The notes under the pieces are model-generated. The model was not told the origin of the DNA, did not search any database, and was given only the letters and a program-made list of their open reading frames with translations. DNA of 64,000 bases. It comes from Phoenix dactylifera. Lineage: Eukaryota > Streptophyta > Magnoliopsida > Arecales > Arecaceae. Shown in pieces: positions 1-12,200 of this stretch; position 1 is the stretch's first letter; each line of letters opens with the position of its first letter. Both the position numbers and the translations under genes were made by a program. The stretch spans positions 23,485,482 to 23,549,481 of the forward strand of contig NC_052395.1 of the NCBI RefSeq assembly GCF_009389715.1, written 5' to 3'.

Positions 1-3000
1 TTAACTAGAATATAGCTGGCGAACGTGCCATCATAGGAGCATCTGCATGTAATAGAAGCTCTACAGCACAGTATACGAAGACACTAGACTAAAGACAATA
101 ATTCTTCGCATTTAGCTAAAATGAGTGGTGATATGGTACGAGTGCTTGAAAGCTTATGCTGTATCTATCCGATCAACTTGGCGATCAGTTCCACTCATCA
201 CAGAGGATATAGTCTTCAAATTTGAGGTCATGGATGAAAGGGCACTGTCTGTCAACCTTTTTTTTCCAAGGGATGCTGTACTCTTTCATCGACCTTTCCT
301 CTTTAGAGAGAGCTTCTCATATAGATGCCGCAAAGAGTGGAGTGGGTAGAGCTCAACGTCCCTTTCGTCCCTTTCATGAACCTTTTTGTTTGGTGATGGG
401 GGCTGAGTCAAGCCACTAAGATACAAGACCTGACTTATTCGAAGTTATCCTTTCCTTGTCGATGCGCTGAGAAAAAGAGGGCCGTTTGTTTTATGGAGAA
501 AAAATTCATGGATTGGAGGCTTTCAAACAACCTTCTCTGCCCACTTTCTTATAAAATGTTTGTATGGAAGAAGATGCGCTGCTAGTGGGATATCAACACC
601 TTGATTAGGTTGGTGGCCACCATGTCTTCCGTTGAAAACAGAAGAAAGATAAAAGCAAAGCCTTATCCTGCCCTTATTCCTAAAATGGACTTGCTCCAAC
701 CACTGGCCACTTCCAAGGCAAGGATTGAGCCTTCTTTGTGGCCACAGAACTTTACCGACCCCAATTTACTGAAGCTAGCCTAATAATTTGACCTGCCCTG
801 TAGACCCAAGATTAAATGCTCGGCCTGTTCGTGGAATTTGGGCCGGGTCGAGATTAGAAACAGCACGGCCTGTTAAGGACGGTCTTGGGCTCATTTCACT
901 AAACGGCGGATTTGGATGTGCTGGTCCAAAAACTTTCAGGCCGAGGCAGCTCGAGGTCAAGCAAACCTGGTAGTCAGCAGCTTCTGATGCAAACGAGTGT
1001 TTCGACCAACTTCTTCCCTTAGGAGGGAACATATTGGACTGGCTTAATACTATCTGATGTGTGTCATCTTCATGCGTTTCCCTATAAGCTCTTCAACACC
1101 GTTTCTCCGTTGCTTCAGCTTCTTTGTCCATGGCGGATGCCATGAATGAAATCTCCTACAGTCCAAGCAACTCCCAGTTATGTTTAGTTTTTAATCCGGC
1201 ATGTAAATGGGACGGGCCTAAGCTTGGGTTAGCATATAGAGGCCACATATATAATCATGGGAGCTTGCACGTCTGTTGACTGTTGGTAGATCAACAGGCC
1301 AAACTTAGATCTAAACCTGGTGCTGTCTGCTGACTGTTGCCATGAGAATCCTTTGCTGTGCCTGATTTGCACCATAAAGTGTCGTGCAGTGCTCGATGGC
1401 CATCATCAGATGGACGGTTATCAACAGCGAGGCATTATGTATGACATGTAAGGCTATCCTATCTTGTTTGATAGTCATCTATTTCTTGATCGTGGCCATC
1501 AAGTGCTCAACAGTACTCTACTGTACAAATCCCGCACCGCAGAGGCTCCGTGCATGCTCTCATGCTGTCCTGCTGCACACAATTGCACAACTGTACTAGC
1601 TTGTTCTGTCTCTGAAATAAACTGCAGCAGCTTTCTCAAAATCATGGTAGTGTTGGTAGTTCAAAGTTCCTTGGTTTAAGGCCTTAAAGGTCAAGCACAG
1701 TTCGGGCGGGTAAAATTCAAGCAGCATAGTTGGACACTGTATGAGAGATGTCCAGGTGGCGGCATTTTCACCGCATTCCTGAAAAAGTAAAATGCTAGAT
1801 AATTGGAAGATTAATCAACATGTAACCACAGCATCTTCACATGGGAATCCATGATTGTGCCTTTTTCAGACAAGTGGAATCGTATAAGTAGCGCGCAAAG
1901 ACATGCAGAAGATCCTCATCGCATCCCAATTCAAATGCATGAAAGTCATTTAAAGGGATCGTATTTTAAGCCTAGAATTCTAGATTAATTAGTTATTTGG
2001 CATAGGTGGCACAAGTACTACTTGGAATTAATCTAATCTCTTCAATACTAGATCAATGACAAAAGGAAACACCAATGAAGTTTTCCAACCAAAGCTCTGG
2101 TGGGAATATCTATGCATAATTTGGACCTTCCATTGTTTCTTGTGGTGGCGGTATTTGATGTTGCCTTCATTTCCTTAAATAATCTATGAAGGTTAAGATT
2201 TTAGTAATTTAGATATTTTGTCAGCAGGCTAGGTTTCTCTGGAGTTTGATAGATATCACATGGAACCCTCGCATACCAGTGCATGCGCCTGGTGCTTTTT
2301 GTTTTGCCTTCTTATGTACTTCCCGAATGCTACGACTGAATTAGAGTGGATAAGGACAACCAAAATAATGCCCTCTCAGAAGCATAAGGTTGTTTACAAT
2401 ATAGTAATTAATTCCTGCTTGCTGTTAACTAGATCTGGACTTCTTTTTTATATGTAGGAAAGCTCTGGACTTCACTCACCATCAGTGTCATTATTTTCAG
2501 TGTATGAGGCTCTAAAAAAAGTTCAGAACTTGTTCCAACATTTTGTTGGAGCTTATATTAACTATCATGCACAATTTTCTTTTATTGGCAACATATCTAA
2601 GCTTTTCGATCTCTGAAAAAGCTCGGTCAATAATATGCAGCAAGAATCAAATGAAAAAAAGTACTCTGCATTAGATTCATTAGCTTCACAAAAAGTGAGC
2701 GGGGTGATCTCAATCTCCTTTCTTCATTTTTATTCATCTTTGTTGGATCCATAACAAACCCCATTCTAACAAGTTTATAACCCTCGTATAAATTGGACAA
2801 AAGGTCTCTGATATCTGGGGATTGTTCCATGTGGAAAGAATGTTTATTAGGCTATCATAATGCAGTGCAGTTGCTTATGTTGTTAGGCTGCTTCTTTTGG
2901 TACCCCATTTTGACATAAATCAAGAATATTGACAAAAGAAGCTTACAAGTTACTGATAATTTGGATGACATGACATAGCAACGGATAATATTGTTCAAGA

Positions 3001-4308
3001 AAAAAGGTAATAAGTGATTTTCTTTTTTACTTTTCTTTCTTCTTTTTTAGGAGAAAGTAATGAATGATTTTATCATAATGATTTTGGCCTTTACTGGAAT
3101 AGGGACGGCTTTTGACCATTCAAATGAGAGTTTCTAAGTGCACATAACCCAACAAAACAATTTCATTAGCTTAAGATATCCGGGTTAATCAACATGAAGT
3201 CATCATTTTGGTAGCTTGCCCTTATGCCGATCATTAATCAAGGAGCGACATGCTATCTAGATAAAAGAAGTCCAATTGTCCTTTCCGTTGGACTAGCATG
3301 GCGCAAAAGAACAACTCTTTGCTCTTTCATGATGTACGTTGGCATGTAAAGGAGCCAGCTACCTTTCAGCCTCAAGGCTGATACAGGAAGAACCAACTAA
3401 TTAACACTGTAAGCTTGGGTTTTGTCTTGTAATACCATTGGACAAAAGAGAGGCCGGCTAGGGCAGCTTCTCTGGCCTACTCTTTACCTTCTAGTAATTA
3501 AGAAACCAGTGACACTTATATAAACAACTTAATGAGCAAAATAGCCAAAATAGCCGTTTTTTTATGGCTAATCATTTGTCTTATTCTGATTAGAGAGCAT
3601 GTACTTGTTTCATTGACTTTGTAGTGCGAGTCCACCGGACCACGACATCCAATGGTGTACTTGCATTCTGAAAATTCACAAGGGTTTTTATTTTTTGACC
3701 ATAGATTAAGCTCTGAAAAGCTTAGGTCTGCCCTACTCCTCTTTCTCAGTTTAGTCGTGGCAACTCAATGAGCAAATTGAATTTTTTTAAATCCTAAGTC
3801 TTGCCGTTGATGAGTCAATAAAAAGGCCTAATTGCAATTATCTAAGAAAAAGAAATATGATATAGAATTTTGGAACTGATATAATGATCATCCATATAAA
3901 TATATAAATTTATATATGTGTGCATGCAAAGTTAAAGTTGTGTCAGGAGAACGCGTATGGATGAACGCGTTACACAAATCTTGTGTATTACCAGTTAAAG
4001 TTGTGTCAGGAGAATGAAAATCAATGAAGTGGAGACAATTTGATCATGTTACGGATCAACTCTCTGAGTTTTATATTAACAATATGAACAGGGTACGCAT
4101 ATATGATCAACCTAGTGTATTTCCAGTATGCTTCAATCAATGGTAAAGAAGAAGACAACTATGCTGCATGATTAATGATTTAAAAAAAACGTGGCATCCC
4201 GTCTTTTCTGGCAAAACACTAGTACCCTTCATTCCACACTGTTCCATTGTCCTCGTTCACCATAAATAAAAATTCCAATAAAAATTTGAATGGCCTTGTA
4301 GACCCCCC
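1..4308. other. Intergenic DNA, no gene recognised
   Basis: The stretch is AT-rich with stops in all frames; the ORFs present are short and resemble no family I know. A more GC-rich patch at about 785-1010 has runs of GGCC/CCGG but no coding signal. A direct repeat of about 22 bp (AGTTAAAGTTGTGTCAGGAG and flanks) occurs near 3929 and 3993. The 3' part must hold the upstream regulatory region of the GRAS gene, but no specific element was identified with confidence. Confidence 0.6.
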
Positions 4309-4318
4309 CTATATATAG
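4309..4318 (+). promoter_or_regulatory. TATA box of the GRAS (SCL32-like) gene
   Basis: CTATATATAG lies after a C run, about 340 bp upstream of the ATG at 4658. A start site some 25-35 bp downstream would give a 5' UTR of about 310 nt. CACGTG-type cores (near 4528 and 4559) fall inside that UTR. The assignment rests on motif match and position only. Confidence 0.55.
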
Positions 4319-4588
4319 ACCCAAAACTCCAGTAGGGACTAAGCGAGACCCACACACCCAAAACTCCCGTCTATCCCCTCCCCCTCGTCCACTGCTAGAT
4401 TTAAAAAGCGCACCACCATATCCTCTTGAGATTTCCAGCCCTCGACAACCCCCTCCCATCTCTGCAAACCCATTCCTTCCAAAGATAAATCCCTGGCTAG
4501 CTCCCCAATCCTCAGCCATCCCTCCGCCACGTGTCATTCCCTCCACCACACACCCATGCACGTGAAGGATGTGGTGAAACCCTAGCCT

Positions 4589-4619
<31 letters not shown>

Positions 4620-4645
4620 TCTCTCTCTCTCTCTCTCTCTCTCTC
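4589..4645 (+). repeat. C28 homopolymer followed by (CT)n in the 5' UTR
   Basis: An uninterrupted run of 28 C residues (4589-4616) is followed at once by about 13 CT units (4619-4645), ending 12 bp before the GRAS start codon. CT-rich leaders are common in plants; a pure C28 tract is not. On the opposite strand this makes a spurious poly-Gly/Arg-Glu reading frame. The exact length may be unreliable because homopolymers are hard to sequence. Confidence 0.9.
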
Positions 4646-4657
4646 GATCAAAGAGCC

Positions 4658-5986
4658 ATGGAGGCAGAGCTAAGGGGCACCCCCACTTCTATCCCCGTCT
4701 CAAACCCTAATCTCCTCCAAACCCCTCGGGACTCCCTCTCTGGGGCGCTCAGGGGGCGCCTTGGGAGCCTAGATGGTGCCTGTATCGAGAAGCTCCTCCT
4801 CCACTGCGCCAGCGCCCTAGAATCCAATGATGTAACCCTAGCCCAGCAGGTCATGTGGGTCCTCAACAACGTGGCCTCCCCTCATGGAGACCCCAACCAG
4901 AGGCTCACCTCCTGGTTCCTCAGGGCCCTCATAGCCCGCGCCTCCAGCCTCTGCCCGACCGCCATGCCCTTCGCTGCGACGGGGCTCGCCCGGGCCCGGC
5001 CGATGACCGTGACCGAGCTCGCAGGCTACGTCGACCTCACCCCGTGGCACCGCTTCGGCTTCTCCGCCTCCAACGGCGCCATCCTCAAGGCGGTGCAGGA
5101 CAGGCCCAAGGTCCATGTGCTCGACTTCGGCATCACCCATTGCATGCAGTGGCCTACGCTCATCGATGAGCTCGCCAAGAGACCCGAGGGCCCCCCGTCG
5201 CTCCGCATCACCGTGCCGTCCTCCAGGCCGCCGGTCCCTCCTTCCCTCAATATCTCGATTGAGGAGGTCGGCCTGAGGCTGGCCAATTTTGCCAAGTTCA
5301 GAGACATCCCATTCGAGTTCCATGTGATTAAGGCCAATTCAGCGAACTCCGGTGACGGGATGGATGCCGCCTTGCGCTTTCGCCAGGAATTGGCATCGGG
5401 CCAATTGGATCCTTCATCCCTGGGGCTCAGGGACGATGAGACCCTGGTCCTGAATTGCCAGAGCTGGCTCCGGTACTTGCCAGAGGAGTCAGGGGGCATT
5501 GCCAGGGACCCGTCATCGAGAGATGGGTTCTTAGAGTTCATACGCGGACTCGGTCCTCGGATTGTGACGGTGACCGATGAGGACTCCGACTTGGATTCCC
5601 CGAGCCTCACCTCGAGGATCATGGCATGCTTCAACTATCTATGGATACCATTTGATGCCCTCGAGACCTTATTGCCCAAGGACAGCCCCCAGAAGGCGGA
5701 GTACGAGGCCGATGTCGGGCAGAAGATCGAGAACATCATAGGGTTTGAGGGGGGCCGAAGGATAGAGAGGTCGGAGTCCGGTGTTCGGTTCGTGCAACGA
5801 ATGAAGAGAGCAAGATTTCAAAGCATTCCGTTCGATGAGGAGACGGTGAAGGAGGTGAAGCTTCTTTTGGATGAGCATGCAAGTGGTTGGGGTATGAAGA
5901 AAGAAGAAGACATGTTGGTGCTCACATGGAAAGGCCATAGCTCAGTTTTCACCACAGCTTGGGTCCCAGATGGATTTGATGAATAA
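4658..5986 (+). CDS. SCL32: GRAS family transcription factor, SCARECROW-LIKE 32 type
   Basis: This intronless 442-residue protein spans a complete GRAS domain. From the N terminus it has a leucine-rich region at about 40-105 (IEKLLLHCASALES), then the VHIID-type core in the variant form VHVLD at 152-156, followed by HCMQWPTLIDEL. A central leucine-rich/PFYRE-like region covers about 200-350 (LNCQSWLRYLPEE at about 265, FNYLWIPFD at about 325). The SAW region at about 360-438 has conserved Trp at 411, 424 and 435 and ends WKGHSSVFTTAWVP. The THCMQ and TPWHRFGF motifs are those of SCL32 (Arabidopsis At3g49950, about 410 aa), as I recall that protein. GRAS proteins act in the nucleus as transcriptional regulators; the exact role of this one is not shown. 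The start ATG follows the CT tract and is the first in frame. GC content is high at the 5' end and falls along the gene, as in many monocot genes. Confidence 0.93.
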   Translation: MEAELRGTPTSIPVSNPNLLQTPRDSLSGALRGRLGSLDGACIEKLLLHCASALESNDVTLAQQVMWVLNNVASPHGDPNQRLTSWFLRALIARASSLCPTAMPFAATGLARARPMTVTELAGYVDLTPWHRFGFSASNGAILKAVQDRPKVHVLDFGITHCMQWPTLIDELAKRPEGPPSLRITVPSSRPPVPPSLNISIEEVGLRLANFAKFRDIPFEFHVIKANSANSGDGMDAALRFRQELASGQLDPSSLGLRDDETLVLNCQSWLRYLPEESGGIARDPSSRDGFLEFIRGLGPRIVTVTDEDSDLDSPSLTSRIMACFNYLWIPFDALETLLPKDSPQKAEYEADVGQKIENIIGFEGGRRIERSESGVRFVQRMKRARFQSIPFDEETVKEVKLLLDEHASGWGMKKEEDMLVLTWKGHSSVFTTAWVPDGFDE

Positions 5987-6123
5987 AAGCCTTGTCTCTT
6001 TGGATGGGAGAGAGAGAGATCTCGGCATCCCTTTGTGGTCCAACGCAAGAGCCGTGGCAAAATGGTGTAGGCTTTGCCTACGGAGGTGGGTGGGTGTGAT
6101 ATTTGCCTAGGGTGGTGGGGGGC

Positions 6124-6128
<5 letters not shown>

Positions 6129-6172
<44 letters not shown>
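6129..6172 (+). repeat. (AG)22 microsatellite downstream of the GRAS gene
   Basis: A pure AG dinucleotide run begins about 140 bp after the stop codon, probably in the 3' UTR. The gene is thus flanked by CT-rich sequence at its 5' end and AG-rich sequence at its 3' end, which are complementary. Confidence 0.92.
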
Positions 6173-6174
<2 letters not shown>

Positions 6175-6793
6175 AAACGGCTTTGTTTGTTATTTGTAAA
6201 AAGGCCAGCTTTGCAGCAGAGAGAGCATCTTAGCTTGGCAAAGCCCGTATGATCGGTGGCAATATTGGAGGAATGTATCTAATGTCTTCATCCATGGTGA
6301 GGCTGTGCCTCGGTTTAAGTTAATTTTTTGTTGACACCTTGAGAGTCACAGTAACAACAAAGCAACTTGCCCTATATGTGCTTGCAGCCTCTGCACGACA
6401 GGCCTTGGGAACCAAACCCTCTGAAGGTGGCTACTTTTCTCGTCATGAATCCAGTCTGTTGCTTCGAAGTTAGGACTATATAAATCATATACTCTCAAGA
6501 TTGGATAAGATCTTCTTTCTATATATTATGGGTAACCCGGTTATGCTTGAGGCACCATTTCATTCCATCACTTGTGGCGTTAAATTTTGCATGAAGAGCT
6601 AGTGCTCCGACTGAGAATCCAATCCAAAAATAAAAAATAAAAATAAAGAAAGAAGGTGCACCTGGTGGCTAGCGACAGGTTTCATGGAATCTAAAGAGTT
6701 TAAATCGTTATTTTGGTCTATTTTATCCCTTCAAGGTTCTCTACCACTTGTTATGCACCACACAACATTGCATACCTTCTCATATCTGTAAGT
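6173..6793. other. Downstream intergenic DNA
   Basis: Likely holds the end of the GRAS 3' UTR and then non-coding DNA. No further gene, RNA gene or structured repeat seen. Confidence 0.5.
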
Positions 6794-7291
6794 AGGGTTG
6801 TCACTGGGACGAGGTCAATAGAGCTGAAATCGGATTCGATACGGATCGGATACTAGTATATCGATATCCATATTTGTTTTATTTGATGAATATAAATACA
6901 GATGTTAGTCAATGCAAAAATTTATATTTATATTTGTTTTAAACAAATATAGATACAAGTTCGATATCATAGGCATGGATATAAATACATATATAATTCT
7001 GATAATTAAATTTTATGGTCATAAAATCAAATATATTATTAAGTGAATGATAAATTAAGTTTAAAGCATGTTAATATGGTTATTTATTTTCTTTAAAGGT
7101 TCATGAGTGCTATATAAAATTAAATAGAGTTACCAATAGAATCGGATATTCAGATACAGATCAGATAGTTGTCTATCTATATTTATATTTTTTTTTTTAC
7201 GAATATGAATACTGATACGGATAGTAGTGGGATATCCAAATAGATTTGGAAACAAAAATGAAACCGGACGAATATCATTCAATCCACCCCT
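6794..7291. mobile_element. AT-rich foldback-like repeat (GATATGGATA-type)
   Basis: The segment starts AGGGTTGTCACTGGGACG and ends CAATCCACCCCT, so its ends are short inverted AGGG/CCCCT. It is filled with variants of GATAC-GGATA-TATCC-ATATTTG on both strands, able to fold back on itself. It has no coding capacity. Similar sequence occurs at about 56640-56870. The pattern resembles dispersed non-autonomous foldback repeats common in plant genomes; the superfamily is not determined. Confidence 0.4.
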
Positions 7292-8180
7292 AGAGGTCAA
7301 GCATATCCATGTTTCAATCGGCCCGACCCCACCCGACAAACTGGATTTAAAGCCATATAAATCAGGGCCAGGGGTCCTTACATGAATCCGGCAGAGTATG
7401 CCCACTGGATTTAGGCTCCGGGTCAGGATGTGCTCAGATTTCCAAACCGAAAAATTATTGGGGCCGTCCAACGTAACCCACATATGAGGCTGAGACCTTT
7501 TGGAGACGACATGCTTGAGAAAAGGGTCTGGACGCCATTTTTGGTCTCCCCTTTGAGTATTTGCAGCATACGTGCATAAAAACGTGTCACTAGTGGTGCA
7601 AAAGTGCCCAAGCTCGGCATGGATAATCTTTCAACCGAGCCTAGCCAAGCTTTTCCATTGCTCTAAAGCATACTTTTCCATTACTCTTGAATGGAATTTG
7701 ATGCAAACAAACCGAGCTGCTCACGAACGGCTCGGTTTCAGGGCACGAATTACATTGGTCCACAATATTGGCCAGATGCTGGGTTAGCCCAATCCCATGT
7801 CTCTGTCTACCTTGTATGATAATGTCAATAAATGGGCTTTCCCTCCCCACCTGTACCAACAGATAAAATGATACATAAGCTTGCACTTCGGACTCTAGAC
7901 TTAAGAGATCCTGAAGCCTACATAGACTATTGTTGGAACTTTGCGCAACTATTATCCATTAATTTCATTGTCATGTGGTTATTTGTCACTGAGTTCCTTT
8001 TCTTTTTCGACATCAAGACATCTTCAATTGTTTGATCTCGGAATTTGTCCATGCCCACGTAGGTCTGTAAAAATTAATGGCCTCACAGAATCAGATATAA
8101 CAAGAAATTGGAGCACATTGATGCCATGGGAGTCGGTTTATGGACTCGGCCAAGTAACCAGATTTGCATCCATAGATTTA
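7292..8180. other. Intergenic DNA, no gene recognised
   Basis: Short ORFs only, in both strands, with no recognisable domain. Stretches with GGCCCGACCC and similar words near 7318 suggest an old repeat. No RNA gene seen. Confidence 0.5.
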
Positions 8181-8391
8181 TTTATTTATCTGCGTCATAA
8201 AAGTAGCAATAAGTTGATAGAATAAAGTAGATTTATTTATATATTTTATATTTTTTTACACTCCTCTCCATATATGGGCCGAACGAATTCAGGACCTCTG
8301 CTTGGATATCATATTAAAATTACCACTTGTCCCAAAAACTTAAACTAATAGAACGAAGTAGATTTATTTATATATTTTATATTTTCTTACA
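8181..8391 (-). mobile_element. Diverged TRIM-like element with 80-bp LTRs
   Basis: The copy at 8312-8391 matches the LTR at 9215-9294 over its full 80 bp with moderate divergence and ends TTTTCTTACA. Just below it, TTGGATATCA (8302-8311) is a decayed complement of a TGGTATCAGA-type primer-binding site (initiator tRNA-Met). A second copy ends at 8260 (TTTTTTTACA) and is clear only over its last 55 bp or so. The order on the minus strand is therefore LTR, primer site, about 50 bp, LTR. It is older than the copy at 9011-9294. Confidence 0.5.
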
Positions 8392-8519
8392 CCTCTCTCT
8401 CATGCTTCTCAAACCCTGCCGTCCAACTCTATTTTCTCCGCGTCATTAGTCTTAAAAAAAAAAAAATAAATTGAAGGAAACTAACTATAACCATATTTTC
8501 TTTACAGCAGAAATTGGGC

Positions 8520-8870
8520 CCACATCATTTTCCCCTCCCTGTCCGTTGAAGAAAGTTTAACAGGAGATTGGTCGCCATTCTTCCACGTTGCCATATGTAT
8601 GGGCACCCAGAAAGCCCAGTTACAGTGATTTGCTTCGCTGCAGCTTGTTGGGCTCGGATTGCTCGTTTGGGCTGAGATGCAGCCCGGAGTCGAGTCGCAC
8701 GGCTCAAGTCAGACTCGCCGCATTCCCAGCGTCCCGAGTCTCGACCTCACGTCCCCGCGAGAGTCTCGAGCCCGCGACACTTCTGCCTCCTCTTTCTTTC
8801 CTCTCTCGAGCACTCCAATCAGCAACTCCAGGGACCATCCTCGAAGGGTGACCACACCTTCGTCTTTCCA
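8520..8870. other. GC-rich island of unknown function
   Basis: About 350 bp with raised GC and many CGAGTC/GACTCG words between AT-rich flanks. Several overlapping ORFs of 60-120 codons arise here in different frames on both strands; none resembles a known protein, and their overlap suggests composition rather than coding. It could be a remnant of a gene 5' end or of a repeat. Confidence 0.3.
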
Positions 8871-9010
8871 AATGGTTCCATATACTTGCAATCCATATTT
8901 GCAGCTTTTCAAACAAAAGAAGTTGAGATGCTGCAATTATGGATTTATGCATCCAAAAATCAAAATTTTGTTGCGTGCACTACTGCAGCTCTACTTGTAT
9001 GCAACTTCTA

Positions 9011-9294
9011 TTTTAAAATCATAATTTGTTCCAAAAGCTTAAGCTGATAGGATGAGATATATTTATTTATATATTTTATATTTTCTTATACTCTTCCTCA
9101 CATGTAGGTCAGATTTTTCTTTTTAATTGGAAGCTTAATATGTGAAATTTTTTAATAATGGAGTTAAAAAGTGTGGAGACAGGATTCGAATTCAGGATCT
9201 CTGTTCTGATACCATGTTGAAATCACCACTTATTCTAAAAGCATAAGTTGATAGAATGAGATAAATTTATTTGTAAATTTTATATTTTCTTACA
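9011..9294 (-). mobile_element. TRIM element with 80-bp LTRs and about 124-bp internal domain
   Basis: Two direct repeats of 80 bp, 9011-9090 and 9215-9294, match across most of their length. The upper copy has canonical ends when read on the minus strand (TGTAAGAAAA...GATTTCAACA). It is followed at once by TGGTATCAGA (complement of 9205-9214), a primer-binding site for initiator tRNA-Met. The internal region (9091-9214) has no ORF. This is the layout of a terminal-repeat retrotransposon in miniature, with unusually short LTRs. No perfect target-site duplication was found. Confidence 0.62.
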
Positions 9295-12200
9295 TTTTAT
9301 TGCATTGTATCTTTGGTTGCAAGGAGATGCAGTTCAAAGGGAGGAGGACAAGGGTTTTGCATGAACTATGACGTCATTCTTGGTTTTTTTTTTCAACGAG
9401 AAAGGGAAAACGGTGCGGAGACCAATCTGTTTTTAAGTCGACTTGGTTATAGTTAGTTTCCTTTTATTCAACTGAAAAAAAAAAAACTAAAGATGGGAAG
9501 AGAACGGAGTTTAATAACAGAGTGTGAGAAGCGTGGGAGAGGGGCGGTTTAAGATGCGGGAAAAGCAGATCGTGACAACAGTTCACGATCGCTCTCTAAA
9601 CATATATATATATATATATATAGGTTCATGAGGCCTGATGGATACTGCATGGAGTTCAACCACGCATATGGTTTTAATAATGACAAAGGTAGTGTGAGAA
9701 TTCTATGCAGGCATTTGTTTAGCCCTATATACATTATTTATTGAAATTTTTTTAGATATTTATATAGAACTAAGGAATCCAAAAAATATACCTTTTGACT
9801 AGTCTTTTTTTAAGTAAGATTGAGCTTATTGAAGCTGACCATGAACCAATTGTTGAATGGGTTAAATGGAGAGAGTATGTGACCTATATATATATATACA
9901 TACATACATACATACATAAAGGATTAAGAACCGAGAAGATTTTGGAAACTTATATAGGATTAAAAAAATTGATTGGATCTCAAAATATCATAGATAGTCC
10001 AAAGAATGATAATGACCAATAGCTTTATATATATACATTAAATCAACAAGATTATTTAAATTTTTTTCCTCTTTTCCTATCTTGTGAGGAAGTTAAGGTT
10101 GAACAAGTTCTTACCCCTTCTAAAGGATTTCTTTTCTTCAGAAAAAAAATGCTCTAGTGCTCAGACTTGTGTCCGGGTCGGATGGTTTCTTGTGCGGGAC
10201 TTTTCTTTCTTGTATTTCTTCTTGTTCTTTCCAATTCTTTTCCCCTATCCATTCTTTTTTTCTTCTGTTTTTTTGGTTCTCTTGACCTTCTTTGACTCGC
10301 AGTGTCTCAATTTCGTAATCAAACAATGATACTTGCTGCCTCGATTTCCTTAAAAAAAGGAATTGCAAACATTGAGGAGGGATGGCAATCAGCCGAGGAA
10401 GTCCCATTGGTGCTTCCTAAGAATTGTGTTTTTTAAAACGTTTTTGATATCCTTCCAAGGATCTTATTATCTATTTCTGGAGGCAAATAATAATATGTTG
10501 CTCGGATTATCTTGCCTCAACTAGATCTGTTGGTGCAAATTGGATTCATTTTTCTTGTAGAAATCCAATCCAAGAGATATTTTTGGACGAGATTTAATGA
10601 TGTAAGTTGTTATGTTACTAACAACTTGTTCTAATAATCGTAATATAATGAGTAGTAATCATTATTTTTCACTGATCAACTAAATAGAAAAGTGATATTT
10701 TTATTTGGACCCTTTTCAATACAGCGTACTGCATATTTACTGTTCAAAAATTGATATTTACTATATAACCCTCAAATCATTTTATATCTTCGGAATGATA
10801 TCTCCATAGATTGTTAGCTAGCAATATTAATAAATAATGATAATTTTTAAAATATAGAATGATTTGATTATTCTCTTCTACTGTCAAAACAAAATTACTT
10901 CTTTGCATTAATATCTTTGGAAAATTTATATAAAAAATAGCCTTTTATTATAAGACCAAATATTAAATTTTTGTCAAGAATATTAGTATGGAAGGATAAT
11001 TTATTTGTTTTACTGAAATAATTATGTGTTAATTTTATCAGTCAAAAATCTAATGGGAAGGATATTATTGTAAAATAGTGATTTTCAAAGAGCATAAGTT
11101 ATATTTACAGGAATATATATAAATATAAATAAGATCAAATAATGATATTATTTTAAAACTGCAATAGAAAGTAAGGTTTCATGTAATAGCTATTATTTTA
11201 TTCCCAAATAAACCTTGCTATGGGCATTATGGATAATGTTAGAAATGGCCTGATTCAAGCACTAAGTTGGTGAGATCGTCAGAGATCTCAGCTCGTCTAT
11301 CGTTCGAACTGGAGAGATCAGATAGAATCAATGCATACCTTTGTGGCGATATTTCAGTAGCCACTATGCTCGATAAGAGATGATCCTGACATCAAGTACC
11401 CATAAGTCGCTAATGAATGATGGAGGAATGGCTGCAGATAGCGCTCCAATACTGGCCAAAATAAAGAAAGCCAACTATTAAAGCTTGTGGCAAGATGACG
11501 GATTTTTATTGGTCGGTTTGTCCATTCAATAGAGGCCGATTGTGAGGTAAACGGTGAAACAATAATTTTATACCACTGTGACATTCTAGAGGCATTGGCA
11601 TTTTACTTTTCTTTGAAAAGGGCAATTGGGTTTTTCTTTTTTTTTTAAAAAAATTCTCCTACAGTTAAAGACAAGGAAATCAGCTTTGCAGGATGATAAA
11701 ATCAAAGTTTCACCCCAGATTCATCTAGTCTTGCTGTCTCTCGGAATTTTAGATTTTGGGAGCATATCAGCTATTTGTAAAAAAAACAACTTGTGGTCCA
11801 TTCACCGTGGCATTCTCCCCACCCATCAACTTTCACGGCGCTATGTCCGAGGATTAACGCTACGGCCAGCAGGATCCAACCCTCTGAACAGGAATTTTTC
11901 CCACCGCACAGACATTCCGCGCCTGGCTGGCACTAGTGGGCCGGTACGTGGTCACAGTTTACATCACCACAAACCCACCCATCTCCATAAGCCAGTGGCA
12001 GCAAGAGCTGAAAAGGAAATGCCGTGATCGTATACTTTAATTTGGTCCCTGTGTACCGTCGCTGGTAATAAATCTCTCCCACGTTTCATGTTCCTCCCTT
12101 GTCAACTTTCTCTGCAAGAGCGTAATACGAAGATAAGAAATGAGGGAGGTGGTTTGTCATCTTCTCCTCGTTCCTTTCCTCTTTATCTCATCACTTGGGT

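Noticed and set aside
4229..4651. Minus-strand 140-codon ORF with Arg-Glu and poly-Gly runs
   Set aside because: It is the reverse reading of the C28 and (CT)n tracts and the GRAS leader; low complexity and no independent evidence.
4838..6126. Several ORFs of 89-202 codons on the minus strand and in other frames over the GRAS gene
   Set aside because: Shadows of a GC-rich real gene; the GRAS frame alone shows family motifs from end to end.
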